Assembly (NCBI GenBank): GCA_013397435.1 | Contig: VZRG01000007.1 | Span: 828,847-892,846 of the forward strand | Direction: 5' to 3' | Source of the DNA: Erythrocercus mccallii | Taxonomy: Eukaryota > Chordata > Aves > Passeriformes > Dicruridae | DNA: 64,000 nucleotides | Part shown: positions 1 to 12,422 of the stretch, one piece after another | Layout of the letters: the number at the start of each line of letters is the position of its first letter | How positions within the stretch are numbered: the stretch's first letter is position 1 | Notes under the pieces: generated by a model | The model's database searches: none | Seen by the model: only the letters and a program-made list of their open reading frames with translations | What the model was told of the DNA's origin: nothing | Program-made: the position numbers and the translations under genes

Positions 1-32
1 ATCATCTCCGGAACACAGGCAACAGTGGTCAG
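1..32 (+). CDS. CLASP2: CLASP2 exon, 3' end only (truncated by window edge)
   Basis: The first 32 bases read in frame as HLRNTGNSGQ after two bases of a split codon, then meet a GT donor at 33. This matches the CLASP sequence just before the GSMGSPL exon and joins it in phase 0. The rest of the exon is outside the window. Confidence 0.85.
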
Positions 33-3000
33 GTATCCACACTTCTGTTACTATTCTTTCTGAAGTGACTATGTAGAAACCTGTCTTAGTAGCACTTTAT
101 GGAAAGCCTTACTTTTTCCTCCAGAGTTTCTGTGTTGCTTCCAAGTGACTTAATAGGTTTGAATGTGCTTTCTAAAAGTAGTTTATCTTGTACTTTCTAA
201 TTTCAGAGTTACATAGGATTGAAGTTACTACTAATGGGTTAGACAATCCAGGAATTTACTTGAAGCTCTTTAAATGTTTCTGGGCACCAGAAAATAAATA
301 TAATAATAACTATAATAAGTTTGAAGGGGAACTGCTAGAGTATCTTTTCTCACCTCTCCTCCTCCAGGGATCAATGGGAAGTCCTTTAACAAGACCTACT
401 CCACGCTCTCCAGCAAGTTGGTCAAGTCCTCTCACTTCCCCAACCAATACATCACAGAATACTTTGTCACCAAGGTAATGCAGACTGTGGTGTTACAGTT
501 AAGGCTTACAGCACATTGTCCAAAGATGTAACCCCAATAATGAAAGAACGGGCAAAATTTTGCACAAAATGGCAGGTGTTCAGAAATAATCCCCCTTCCT
601 CCACAGAATGAAGTGAACTGCTCAGCCCCCTGAAGGGTGTGGCATGCTGGCCTGAGGTGGGAAAGGGCTGTACATCTTGGAATGCAAATGGATTAGCAAG
701 ATAACAAGCCAAAGCATGCTTCTCTAACACATGAGAATATGTCATCTGATGCCGTGGTTTAACCTCAGATGACAGCTAAGCATCACACAGCCACTCCATA
801 TCCCTGTTGTGGGATACGGGGTCAGTCAGAATATAAAAGAGAAAACTGAGATAAAGACAATTAATTAGGTAAAGCAAAAGTGGTATGTGCAAGTAACAGA
901 CTGACAAGGAATTCACTACTTCCAGTGATGGGTCACCCCTATGTTAACAACCCTGTTTCCAGCACAAATCCAAAACATAGCCCCATACCAGCTACTATGA
1001 GGAAAGTTAAGTCTATTCCAGCCAAAACCAACACACTGGGTCATCCAACCAGATTTAATATTAGGGAGATTAAAGAAGTAATAGTAGTAATATAGTAATG
1101 ATGTTGTCAGCAAAGTAGACTTTGTAATTTAGCTTGTACCAGTCAATTTGCTGTTGAATTTTATCAGCACTCCTTACTTTAGGACTTTTTTCAGAATGTG
1201 AGGATGGTGTAAAAATTCCAGTTGTTTCACATTCAGCAGAGTAAAACACAGCAAAAGAAGTTTGTTTCTTCAGGCAGGTGCTGGTACCTAATGTAGCTTT
1301 TCCCTTAGCTACTTACAGTCCTATTACTTACACTAATACACTTAGTAAGGCATACCTTAACGCAGTTCTGTATTGTGAAGAGACAGCTTTGTTAATGTAT
1401 TTCAAAAAAAGTAATAATTGTAGTAATATTTCCTGAGTCTCTCTAGTTACCTGCTAATGTGACTTAAAAATACAGAATCACAAAATAAATCCATTTTAAT
1501 TCTTCTGTCCTTCTTTGTGGCCCACAGTGCATTTGACTATGACACTGAAAATATGAATTCTGAAGATATTTACAGCTCTCTTCGTGGAGTCACTGAAGCC
1601 ATTCAGAATTTCAGTTTTCGTAGTCAGGAAGATATGAACGAGCCTGTAAAACGAGATGCTAAAAAGGACGATGGTGATTCGGTGAGTATTTAAACTCAGT
1701 CCATGTTTGTATTAGTAAACTAAGCCAGTGTCTGATTGATTACACATGGGAAAGCATCTGTTCCAGGAGGTTTATATTCTTCTTAAATTGGACATTTCTC
1801 CTGAATTACTTCAGAACTTTAGAAAAATATGTTCCTAATCTTGAACCACATTTTGAAATGCTGATTTTAAGTAGCACTATCTGTTTAACATGTTAGCAGT
1901 TTAAAAACCAGTGATCTTGCAAAACAGCTGGAATAAAGCTTTTGAAAAGTTTGCACCCTAATATAGGGTTTTCTGCATGTTTTATTTAATTTTATTGTGT
2001 ACAAAACCTGTGAGCTGTTAAGCACTCCATGCAATATGTAAGAATTCCGTTTCTATGGAACTTAGAAAAGATTTAAGATTTAAAAGATGGGTTTAAGATT
2101 TGCTGAACTTGCAGGATATGGATGTGTTTAAACATGTTTTTAATTATTTTTGCATCAAACTTGTAAAATAAAATACAACAATTTCTGGGTTTTGGGTTTT
2201 TTTGACAACGTACACTTTGCCTTTTTCTGTTTTGATTTTTGTTTAGTTTTTTTAAGGAAAGCAAAGTTTAGGGAACTAAGACTTCTTATTTGAAGGCTGC
2301 TTTGAAAATTCTAAGGATTTTAAAATTTGTTAAGTTTTTGCTACATAAATGAATCAGTGCTGTAGTTAATTGAATGATGTAGGAGTGTATTTCACATGCT
2401 CATGTGATACTTCCTCTACTGCAGATTTGCAGTGCTTCTGGAATGGTGGACATGCGAGTGGGAAGTGGTGTGAGCGATACAGGCCGGACAGCTCTGGATA
2501 ACAAAACATCATTACTCAACACCATGCCTCCCCACTCCTCCCCACGCTCACGAGATTACAACCCATACAATTATTCTGATGGTATCAGTCCATTTAATAA
2601 ATCTGCTTTGAAAGAAGCCATGTTTGATGATGATGCAGAGCAGTTTCCTGATGGTAAGATTCAGATTACATTCTGTGCTAGAAGAAAAATTTGAGATTTT
2701 CTATCTTGGAATTCAGTTTCTGAAGTTATTACTAGGAATATATGTATCACTTCTTTGAGACGTTTTTACAAGTGCTGTATTTTGAATTAGTTTGTTTTTT
2801 AGTCATCTCTTTGAGTTGACATTGCTGGATTACCTGGTATTTGTAGAGACTAAGGGTAACAGTGAAGGAAATGCTGAACTATGTTGTATACTTCTGGTAG
2901 CACATCCTGTAGGAGTATTGCCAGTATAAATTTACTTATCAGATTGTTTTATGATTGAAATTTAAAGTGGAAGGGTGGAGAAAACGATGAACAGAAAGGA

Positions 3001-6000
3001 AGTAAAACTGGATCAAATCAGTTTGGGAATTAGGTGAAAGATTAAGTATTTTGTTAGTAATATATTTGTATTTGAAACATGACATTGGCATTTTCTGTTG
3101 ACTAAACATTCTTTTTAAATGAAACAAAACAAACCAGCTTTTTACCCAGAAGGTGGTTCATCTAGCCCATGTAAGTCTAGGTGGATTGCTGTTTTGAAGG
3201 CTTCCAGATCTTTGTGATATTTCTCCTTGTATCTTTGGGTAATTTTATATCTGTATGCTAAGAAGGTTCCAAAGTATGACTACTATCATTATTTTAACAA
3301 ATAGTGTTTCTCATAATCTGGTTCACTGTTGTTCAGCTATAGATTAAGTTTTTAAGTAAACACTTTTTAATAGCAAGGGACAAACTAATTGTCTCCTTTC
3401 TACCTGTTTTGCTTTTGTTATTCTGCAAAAGGTGTGTTACAGAAACTGTTAAAAAACGAAATTTATTTTTTGACATGGTGTTTCATTCGCCTATTCTGTA
3501 AGTTGGCTTTAAGTTTGCATTAAATCAAAACTAAATCCAAGTATGGTGCATTTTTCTTTTTTTCTTACATATCATGAAGAAGCATATAGTGTAGCCAAAT
3601 ACTGTCTTCTGAAAACAATGAAGGGAAAAGCACAGTTTTACAAATCATGTCATGTGCATATTTATAATAGCTTTGCCATCTACATACAGAGCCAGGTTAT
3701 ATTTGAGATTCTATATTAAGGGATCTTGTTTTACATGGGAGAAGCCTCCTTCTACCTTCTGACAACTTATTTTTTGGATATTGCATTAAAGCAGATGCTG
3801 TGCCAGCATGATGCAGTTTTGTAACAACTCATGACTGGCTGGAATGAAGCATTCCCTATTCAGTATTAGTTTGTCCTGGTTGGAAGAATAGTGCAATGCA
3901 TTATTTAGGTCTGCTTTTTCATGGATCTTGATGAAGTACTTGATTTCATTCCTGTGTTGTTCGCCCTTAGTATTTAGTTATATTGTGTACATTTCGTCAT
4001 TTGTGTGTTACTTTTAGAATTTCATCTGGGATTATTTACAAAAAGTCTGCAAGAGAAAAGATACACTTGGCAAGATACCTTGTGCCTACAACTCCTCTGT
4101 TGCGAGTTACTTTCCCCATAAACCCGAAGGGCTTTTTGACATTAGATACCAGTTTTTGGAAACTCCACAGAATTGTTGCTTGTTCCTGGTACAAAATTAT
4201 GGTCATACTGGATTCCTTACTATCCTGTCATGCATTACTGACAGAAAGATGTGGAAATACAAGGCTAGATGGGAAAACCTTAGCTGCTCCTACAGTCCTG
4301 TCAACAGCACTGGGGCAGGAACATGTATTCCACAGATGGTTTGTCTGGCAGTTGAAACTTTTCAGTGGAGAAGATGCTACAGTGTGCCTCACGTGACTCA
4401 CATTTCATGACTCACAGCCTAAATCTTCCAACAACTTGCAATTATTTTTTTTCCCCAAGGGAAATGCACTTTATCTGAAGCATAGGGAAACCTGGCTCTC
4501 CAAGTCACTTGCAGACTCCTTAAAAACAGTTTACAGTCTCTGTTTGAAAAATAGTGTTCTTCTCAAAAGAAGCTTATTTATTTCAGCTTACTTCCAGAAA
4601 TTCTACTTTCCAAACATCTTCCTTTTTACCTCCCACTTTTTATATAGGCTTGAGATTTCTGCTTCTTGGTATCCTTTTTTCTTTCAAACCATTCCTTTGA
4701 TTTGACATAGTTTTCAGTTCTTACCCGGAACGTTTGTGATTGTTCTTAAAGTGATGTCACCTACAGATTTTCTAAGTTGGCTCCACATTCCTTTGATAGC
4801 ACTAACAAAGGCATCCAACAGAACCAGGCTCTGCGCGCTTCCAAGCAAGGACATCACTCATATCCTCCTGGATTAATAGAAAGCCATTTATAATCCAGTC
4901 ACCCTGCAAGTTATTCATCAAGTTTTGCACTTGCTTTGTTTGTTTTTTTGACCACCATGTTTGCATAGCTTTTTTATTAAGATGCTGTGAGTGGCAGTAG
5001 GAAAATCTGCGTCTGCTCCTCTTCATTTGTTTTTTGTTTCCTTTCTGAAAAATAAATTTTGAGAGTAGACTTTGAACATGACTTCATTTATGCTTCTCCA
5101 TTCTTATCTGGAGAATGTTTGGAAATGAAGTACTGGGTGCTAAGTCATACAAAGGAATGGATAAGGCAAGCTGAAAAGGCACATCTCTCTTGCTTATCTT
5201 CGTGTTTTTCAGTTATGTAGTCCATTACTGGAGTTTCTTTCCTCCCCTTATTCCTGCATGGACATGGCTGTACCTTCCCCTCTCTTTAACCCTTCTGTCC
5301 ATACATTTAAGAAGACACCACAATGAAAATATTTTTTTTAAACAGATGTGAGTAGTTTTGCTAATGAAGTGCCAATGTGCATTCCCTGAAATAGGATTTG
5401 CTATAGCAAATAGCAAATTGTTAGTTTGTTAGAACAAGTGTAATAGTGCTGCCACTGAAAGTGATGCTCTTGCTTCCATAAAAATGATTGTCCATTCTGC
5501 TCATCTGCTTTAAATAATAACTCACCTAATGCAATTTAATTCTGCTCTTTAGTCAAACATTAATCACCCATTAATACAGAGGCAGCATAAGTGTTTGTAG
5601 CTTGCTTTGAGGTGTTGGTGCTCCTGTTTATTCATGCAAAACAGAATGCAAATAGGAACGTCAGGTTCAAAACCAGCATGATTTTTACAGTAGCTGATGT
5701 GTGATATTAAGATATTTAATTCTGTGGTATTCAACATGCTTTCTTTGTACAAGTGCTTTGTACAGCATTTGTAAGTTACCATACTGAATATAGTAATACA
5801 AGATGTTGAAGGGCTGTGGTTTCTCAGTGTATGATATAGTTAATTTGTTATGGAGGATGTATCTCATGTCTTAATTAATACATGCAGTCATTTCAGAAAA
5901 GGCGCAATGCATTTGCATTGTATGCCAGAACTTCTGAATTTTTGCCTTATGAAAAGGCATGTTTCTGTTAATTTACCCAAAAGTTTCAGTGCAAAGATGG

Positions 6001-9000
6001 AAGCTATATACTTGCCTTTCTTAAATGCTAAATGAGTCTCAATTATGGAATAAAGGTACTAAGTTGATACTCAAGACCATTAAGACCATTTTTAAGTTTC
6101 TTGACTGTTTGCAGATCACTCTGCTTGCAGTCCAGTGTTTACAAATATAGGTTGTGTTAACTGATGTGTTTTTCCATTACCATGGAATCCTCTCTAATCA
6201 AAACTAAAGTCCAGAACCATCTCTTAACAAATTGGTTTTGGGATCTATGGGACTAATAGCCCTGGTTTGCCTTTATTTCAATTATTTTGTACCAAGAACC
6301 ATTGTTTTACTTTTTTTTCCCCTGATTGTTTTAGCAACCTAGCTATTGTTGTGGAATCATGGCTTATAAAAGTCAAACAATTCTTTAATACTAACAGAGA
6401 AGATTCTTCATCTCAAATGGAGAGGTCATATGTGAAAGATAGCCCTTCATGTATAGATCACATTTAAAAGGATGCAGAGTACTTAGTGGGTAATGCCAGC
6501 CTAAAAGCTCCTGCAGTATACTAACCTGCAAGGGGGCGTTTGCTGTATCACTGTAGGGGTTATAGGGAGATTGTAAGCTTGTTCAGCAATGTTGGCTGCA
6601 CTGAAAATGTAATAGGCAAACTGCAATTCTTGCAGGCAAATATAGGGAAAAAACCAAAAGCATGCTCAAAAGTGAGCAAGTCATACTAGAAAGTATCCTT
6701 TAGTTGTACAACTTGCACTAATATTTATTTGCAATAATTGTGTTTGTGCACTCCTTTTTGTCAGAGCCTCCCATGGACCATTCTGATCTGGTTGCAGAGC
6801 TACTGAAAGAGTTGTCAAACCATAATGAGAGAGTTGAAGAAAGAAAGGCTGCCCTGTATGAGCTCATGAAGTTAACTCAGGAAGAGTCTTTTGGTGTTTG
6901 GGATGAGCACTTCAAAACAATACTACTTCTGCTACTTGAAACGCTTGGAGATAAAGAGGTAAATTCAGAAACATCCAGCTGAGAACATTAACAAAGCGCA
7001 TAGCTTACTTTCAGTACCTTTTGACATTTGTATGAGTTGTAGAAAGGGCACAAATCCCAGTTAGTGGTGGAAAAACACAAAAACTATGGAAATACAATGA
7101 AGTCTGATTTCTCTGATGCTGAATAGGGCATTACTTGACTTCTCCAGGATTCCTGTTTGTGGATTCTGACACGGTACATTGAATGAAACATTTTTGCACT
7201 GAGATGCAAAGCTTATCTGTTTGTAGCCCCTGAATGAATCTAGAATATCAAAACATCATGTGTGGCAAAGCATTTAAAAATTTATTTCTAAAATACAGTA
7301 ATAGCCATTGTGAAGAGGTTGAGTTCTATGCAATAGTTCTCTACAAAGGCCATGTTTCTGAAATTAATAAACATAAAAAGACTTGTGTTTGATTTTTAAA
7401 ATAATTGTAAAAAGAAAAGGTAAAAAATGTATTAGCATGATGGTTCTATCAGCCCATGTGTTTGCAACTTAACTTCTGATAGATAAGTCAAATTAGTTTA
7501 GCAGTTAGTGTCACCTGAATTTTCTGCAAAAAGAGAGGTTGAAGAGATTTTTTTCCTACTTTTATTTGTTAACACTAGATTCAGACTGTATATGTATAGA
7601 AAGCATAATCTGATATTTTTCCATTATTAAAGACTTTTCCAGCAGCTGGACAAATATTAAAAGCATATGCCTGTTTAAAGATGCATAATTCATTTATTTT
7701 AATATTGAATCTTTAGCATGCAATTAGAGCTTTGGCGCTGAAAGTTCTAAGAGAAATTCTAAGAAACCAGCCAGCAAGGTTTAAGAATTATGCAGAGCTC
7801 ACAATCATGAAGACATTAGAAGCGCATAAGGATCCTCATAAGGAGGTCAGTAATCAGTTACTTTATTTGTGTAAGGTTATGACAAATTTCTACAAAATGA
7901 AAGAACTGTCCCAAAAATGTGAAATAATCAGTTCTTACTGAGGAAGTAATTTTTTTATTAACAAGCATATTATCATATGTTTAATAACAGTTGTTATTAG
8001 TTAACATGGGTATGCAAGAAAATAACCCATGCAGTTCTAAAGGTTTTTATTGCCAGTATAAATGGTTAATGAATGGTTAATATCATCCCTAATAACAATT
8101 GCCTTGCATGCCATCCCACAGGACACTGTAACCAACAGTGTGTCACCATGGCTCTTCAAGGAATAACTGAAAGGTGCTTTTTCCTTGTTTGACATCTTAA
8201 ACTGAACATAGGTGTCCTAGGGATCTAAAACAAGCTTTTGGATTTCGGTGAGATTTATGGTTGAGAGATGAGACTAAACAGGACAAGGAATTGTCAGCCC
8301 TTTCCATTCTGCTCCATTTAAGAGCATGGCTTTGAATGATGTTCAGGGAAAATGCACGGGAATATGTCAGTGGAGGTGGTGCTTGTGCCAGGAATAGTGA
8401 GGGGATTCAGGAGAAGGGTAAATGCAACCTTGCTCAGAGTTATTTGTGATGCCTGCATACACAATAAAGGACAGTGCATGTAACTACAGGAAACAGATAC
8501 AGTAACAAACCCAATATTTAACTTGACATCACTGTCACTGATGCTGTGAAAGAATCCATGTTTATTACTAAATGAGTACATCTTCCCCATGCAAGGGCAC
8601 TTTGTGGAATTTACTGTGGAGTTTCAGGTTTTTAAGTCAACTTCAATTCCTTCCATCCCATGACTTTATCATTCATTTGATACTCGTTTTTCTTTTCCCT
8701 GTGCTCTCTGGATTTGTTTCATACACTGTATTTATTGCTGTGTCATTTCCCCATCATTCCTTCTCAGTTCCTGTGGTTTTTTCCTCTCTTACGGTTTTGT
8801 GTGCTAGGAGTGAGAGAGTAAAGAGGACAAGGATGGAGAGGAAGTTCTGGAGGTTTTTGCAGATTGCTGGTGGACAACTACTTATTCTGTACAGTGGTGT
8901 CCCTTGTTAGATGGCAGGTGCCACCACAGCACTGATGTGAAGATCAGATGTTAATTTTCTCTGTGGTGCCCTTGTTGTGTTCTGAGCTTGTGTATCTGTT

Positions 9001-12000
9001 GAAGTCCTACCTAATTTTTCTTGTTCTGCCTGGTCTGCATATTCTTCAGGCTTAAAGTACTCTCTTGTCATAGCTTCTTTCAAAACTATAGAGGAAGAAA
9101 AACAGCTAGATTGGCTTGTACAGTTAGCTATCTAGCCATGTCATTAAACACACCTTTGAAATTAATGTGAAAACATGTTTTATCAGTGATCACTGACCTA
9201 ACAAGCAATAACTAATGACAACACAAGAAGTTACAGGTTTACAAAGGTGGTGATATTTCAATATGTAGTTGAAGGGTATGCAGAATACAGAAAATCCAGA
9301 TCCTATTAAACAAGCAGGTTTGGAAAACTGATATATATGACCAAGGGCATAGTAGCCACAGAATATTGGGAAGAATTGTGTTTTTAAGAAATAATGTCCA
9401 ACGGCTGGACTCTACATATTTCTATAATATTGCAGAGGTCTTGATAGGAAATTTCTGTGCTCAAGACCATTACTGCCAGAAAACAGACCCCACAGAGTAA
9501 GAGTCTCATATAAATCACTTTTCTGTGTCTTTTTCTTTCAATAGGTGGTGAGATCTGCTGAAGAAGCTGCTTCCATGCTAGCCACTTCCATTAGCCCAGA
9601 TCAGTGCATCAAAGTTCTCTGTCCAATTATCCAAACTGCAGATTACCCCATTAATCTGGCTGCAATCAAAATGCAGACAAAAGTTATAGAAAGAGTATCT
9701 AAAGAAACCCTTACACAGCTTTTACCAGAGATTGTGCCAGGTCTAATACAGGTAAGGAGAGAAGAAAGAAGAAAACGGGGGAGAAAGACCAAACAGACTA
9801 ATAAATGGAAACTGTATACATATGAATTGCAAAGACTTTTTAAAAATATACCACTTTGTTCTCATGAAGTATTACACTTGTCTGATAGTTGATGACCCAA
9901 AATACCTCAGATAGTGGGAACAATCTCTTTGATTAGCAGGGAGCTAAATTATAACCATGATTAGGACTCAGGAAATCTCAGTAGAATATAAAGTCCTGGT
10001 TATAGGTAAGCTTCGTAGATACTTCTAGTTATAAGATTTGTTGTTTGTACTTTGTACAAGTTACATAATTTGGTGTGAAATTGTCCATGTTTTATTTGTA
10101 TATTTGTAGGATTTTATCAGCTGGAGCTGGCTTTTGGGACACAAGAGGAAAGAAGCAGTTTTATAAAGTTGAATAAAATTAGGAGGATATCCAAGTTTTC
10201 TCTTCCTTTGTCTTTAAAACTGAATTTTTTACCACCTTTTTATCATATTGAGAGCCAAAATACATTAATTTCCTTCATGGATCAATATTTTTTGGAGTTG
10301 GCAGCTGCGTTCTGCAGATTTCTGTCTCTATCAGGTGTTTTCCACTCATATGTCTGCAGGAAAATAGAGTCAGAGAAGGGCCCTGAGTCTGAGTGAGATA
10401 GCCATAGGGTGATAAAAAATGGCAAAAGAAACAAAAATCATTGAAGAATGATATGGGGGTTAACAAAAGAGTCTTTAGCTGTTAAGAGGCTCTTCATTCA
10501 GAGTCAGGAAGCTCTAAATTGTGAGTGGTCTTTCGCTTTAAGTAAGCACCTGTATAATCTAGAAGAGTTCTTGTATGTGCTCACTTAGTGCATGGCAGCA
10601 GCTGTTTACAGTGTAACTTATGAACAGGACTGTGTGGGTTTTAAATTCAGCCTGGAAAATGATTATCAATGATGATTAATATGCAGCCTGCTTTTTAACT
10701 ACGTTCTCTGTATTTGCGTGTTTGTTTTTTTGTTGGAATGCTTCTTTGGGTTACACTGGCATTAATTTACCATAGACTTCAATGTATTTATTACAGTTAA
10801 TAAGTAAATAGCTTTCTGGTGCTTTTAATCATTAACTGATAAGGTATTAATGTTAAATTTACTGCTTTCTAGGGTTATGATAATTCAGAGAGCAGCGTTC
10901 GTAAGGCATGTGTTTTCTGCCTTGTAGCCATTCATGCAGTAATTGGTGATGAACTAAAACCACATCTCAGTCAACTCACTGGCAGTAAAGTAAGTAGAAG
11001 ATACCATTTAAAGAAATCTTGGCTCATATTTGCATCTACACATTTGCATTTTGGCTGCCATTGTCAGAAAGTTTCAATGAAGTGTATACTTGAAAGAGAA
11101 TATCAGTTGTATTAATACGACTTCACCATAAAATATTCCAAGAGTCCACAGATCTTTATGCAAGTGTACAAACTTCAGCATTAAGATAATTACTAAACTG
11201 TATTTCTTACTGCTTTTTAATGCATTCAGTTCCGTGTAGGCTGGTAGTAGTGATAATGGCTGCATTCAGCAGGCTTTTCCTATCAGTGTTTCTTGTCTTT
11301 GTTTTCATGCAAGCTCTGATTGAAAAACAAGGAACATAGTATGTCCATCTTACACACAGCAGTTTCATTCATTCTTCCTCCTTATTACTTTACCTTCACC
11401 AGTCTTTTCAGTACCTCTAAACTGAATAATAAGAACCAATCTGTGGTACTTTTTGTTTCAGGATGTTTATGATTTTATTGACATCTTTTTCATGCATTTT
11501 TTGCATGTAAACAGATATGTGTTAGTTGTGAATCTTTTTATCCTTGAGAGTAAAACAGGACAATTAATTTTGTGTGTCTGTGAATAAGACAGTTCTATCC
11601 TTAAAATAGTCTCTGGCAGTGATTGTATTTAAAGTGACTCTAGACAATATTGGAAGCTTTAGTAAATACCAGCATCAGCAGCTCTGACTAGAGGCTTAAA
11701 CCTCAGCATTAACTTAAAAGAAAAAGAAACCTAAACCACTACCATATTTAGAAAAGCATTATAATTGGAGGAAAATATTCCATCTATCTTAATCTAGCTA
11801 TCTTATATCATATTTTTTTTACATCCTTAGATAATCTTGAGAAGTTTCCTTGTGACAAATTTTACTTCTGTTTGATGTTTTCATTGGCATGTATGTTCCT
11901 TTTTAATGACTGTGTAAAGTACAATTTTGCTTTTAGGGAAGTAAAAAGGATTAATGTCTATTTTGTTGTACCATTCCTGTAGTCAGTCTGTACAGTTTGC

Positions 12001-12125
12001 AAATACTAAAAGAGTTAATTTCTGGCTTAAATTTGCAGATGAAATTATTGAACCTTTACATCAAACGTGCACAAACAGGCTCTGGAGCAGGGGATACAGC
12101 AGCAGATATGTCTGGACAAAGCTAA
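1..12125 (+). CDS. CLASP2: CLASP2, C-terminal part (spliced; 5' end outside window)
   Basis: CLIP-associating protein 2, a microtubule plus-end factor that promotes rescue and stabilises microtubules at the cell cortex, Golgi and kinetochores. The coding segments are 1-32, 368-474, 1528-1681, 2425-2653, 6765-6958, 7717-7845, 9545-9751, 10873-10989 and 12039-12125. All borders are GT-AG, every phase joins, and 417 residues are visible. Residues 1-173 of the visible part are a Ser/Pro-rich linker. Residues about 174-400 form the helical C-terminal TOG/HEAT-like domain, known in the family as the CLIP-170-interacting region; it includes DHSDLVAELLKEL and NQPARFKNYAEL. The protein ends in DMSGQS. 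I recall human CLASP2 ending in a similar DVSGQS and CLASP1 ending differently, and the UBP1 gene downstream supports CLASP2. The SxIP end-binding region lies upstream and is not in view. Confidence 0.95.
33..367 (+). other. CLASP2 intron, 335 bp
   Basis: Starts GTATCC and ends with a pyrimidine tract and CAG. I see nothing else in it. Confidence 0.85.
368..474 (+). CDS. CLASP2: CLASP2 coding exon (Ser/Pro linker)
   Basis: This 107-nt exon starts in phase 0 and leaves two bases. It encodes GSMGSPLTRPTPRSPASW and continues to NTLSPS. Many SP and TP dipeptides mark the disordered, phosphorylatable linker ahead of the C-terminal domain. Confidence 0.95.
475..1527 (+). other. CLASP2 intron, about 1.05 kb
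   Basis: AT-rich single-copy-looking sequence between a GTAATG donor and a CCCACAG acceptor. No recognisable element. Confidence 0.85.
1528..1681 (+). CDS. CLASP2: CLASP2 coding exon
   Basis: This 154-nt exon completes the split serine codon and encodes AFDYDTENMNSEDIYSSLRG, then a VTEAIQNFSFRSQEDMNEP segment, ending KKDDGDS. This acidic, helix-prone stretch is strongly conserved among CLASPs. The donor is GTGAGT. Confidence 0.96.
1682..2424 (+). other. CLASP2 intron, 743 bp
   Basis: AT-rich with T-rich runs near 2190-2260. Nothing else recognised. Confidence 0.85.
2425..2653 (+). CDS. CLASP2: CLASP2 coding exon (variable linker)
   Basis: This 229-nt exon opens with ICSASGMVDMRVGSG, the most divergent part compared with the human protein I recall. 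It becomes conserved at TALDNK, SRDYNPYNYSD and FNKSALKEAMFDDDAEQFPD. It leaves one base before a GTAAGA donor. Confidence 0.94.
2654..6764 (+). other. CLASP2 intron, 4.1 kb
   Basis: The largest CLASP2 intron in view. It is AT-rich and holds several chance ORFs, including one of 137 codons at 3983-4396 with no family resemblance. I see no transposon or RNA gene. Confidence 0.8.
6765..6958 (+). CDS. CLASP2: CLASP2 coding exon (start of C-terminal helical domain)
   Basis: This 194-nt exon encodes EPPMDHSDLVAELLKELSNH, then the NERVEERKAALYELMKLTQE helices and HFKTILLLLLETLGDKE. The helix pairs are those of the CLASP C-terminal TOG/HEAT-like domain. It ends in phase 0 before GTAAAT. Confidence 0.97.
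6959..7716 (+). other. CLASP2 intron, 758 bp
   Basis: AT-rich, with no recognisable element. Confidence 0.85.
7717..7845 (+). CDS. CLASP2: CLASP2 coding exon (C-terminal domain)
   Basis: This 129-nt, 43-codon exon encodes HAIRALALKVLREILRNQ followed by PARFKNYAELTIMKTLEAHK and DPHKE. The CTTTAG acceptor follows a T-rich tract and the donor is GTCAGT. Confidence 0.97.
7846..9544 (+). other. CLASP2 intron, 1.7 kb
   Basis: Single-copy-looking intron sequence. I see no repeat or RNA gene; ORFs on both strands around 8318-8910 look random. Confidence 0.8.
9545..9751 (+). CDS. CLASP2: CLASP2 coding exon (C-terminal domain core)
   Basis: This 207-nt, 69-codon exon encodes VVRSAEEAASMLATSISPDQ, then CIKVLCPIIQTADYPINLAA and IKMQTKVIERVSKETL, ending PGLIQ. 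It is among the most conserved parts of CLASP proteins. The donor is GTAAGG. Confidence 0.97.
9752..10872 (+). other. CLASP2 intron, 1.1 kb
   Basis: Nothing recognisable beyond AT-rich intron sequence. Confidence 0.85.
10873..10989 (+). CDS. CLASP2: CLASP2 coding exon (C-terminal domain)
   Basis: This 117-nt, 39-codon exon encodes GYDNSESSVRKACVFCLVAI and HAVIGDELKPHLSQLTGSK, the last HEAT-like repeats. The donor is GTAAGT. Confidence 0.97.
10990..12038 (+). other. CLASP2 last intron, 1.05 kb
   Basis: AT-rich, with no recognisable element. It ends in TTTGCAG. Confidence 0.85.
12039..12125 (+). CDS. CLASP2: CLASP2 terminal coding exon with stop
   Basis: Encodes MKLLNLYIKRAQTGSGAG followed by DTAADMSGQS and TAA at 12123-12125. 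The helix MKLLNLYIKRAQ is invariant in CLASPs and the short tail varies. DMSGQS corresponds to the CLASP2-type ending I recall. Confidence 0.96.
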   Translation: MKLLNLYIKRAQTGSGAGDTAADMSGQS

Positions 12126-12213
12126 TGAAGCTGACAAGAGTTAACCAGGTCTCCTAAAGCAAGGGCAAGGCCCTCTTCAGTGAAAGGAAAATCCTTACAT
12201 GCAACTTCTGGAA

Positions 12214-12323
12214 CTTTTTTCTTGTTTTGGGGTTTTTTTTCCTTTTCTTTTGGTTTGGTTTTTTTTTTTTTTTTTTTTTTTTGTTGTTGTTGTTTTGTTT
12301 GGGGTTTTGGTTTTTTTTCTTTA
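12214..12323 (+). repeat. Low-complexity T/TG-rich tract in the 3' UTR
   Basis: About 110 bases made almost only of T and G, including 24 consecutive Ts at 12259-12282 and a short TTG repeat after it. In the sense transcript it would be a U/GU-rich element. Its length is probably variable between individuals. Confidence 0.85.
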
Positions 12324-12416
12324 ACCAACAGCTGTCCTCAGCCTGCATGAGACTGATGCAATAGAATTATTCCAAATCTAAGGAAAAACAGTATTAACAT
12401 CAGTTGATCAAAGCAG

Positions 12417-12422
12417 AATAAA
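12417..12422 (+). terminator. Proximal AATAAA poly(A) signal of CLASP2 (candidate)
   Basis: Canonical hexamer about 290 bases after the stop codon. Use would give a short 3' UTR. No transcript data are available to confirm it. Confidence 0.35.

Noticed and set aside
33..40. Possible minor-spliceosome (U12) donor GTATCCAC
   Set aside because: It departs from the RTATCCTT consensus at the end and there is no U12 branch-point motif upstream of the acceptor at 367.
3128..3180. Possible extra CLASP2 exon after a CCCAG at 3140
   Set aside because: The short stretch has no CLASP similarity and the flanking exons join in phase without it.
3983..4410. 137- and 84-codon ORFs in a CLASP2 intron
   Set aside because: They overlap in different frames, have no family resemblance and no splice sites joining them to CLASP2.
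12122..12348. Minus-strand ORFs rich in lysine
   Set aside because: They are the reverse of the T-rich 3' UTR tract and have no other support.
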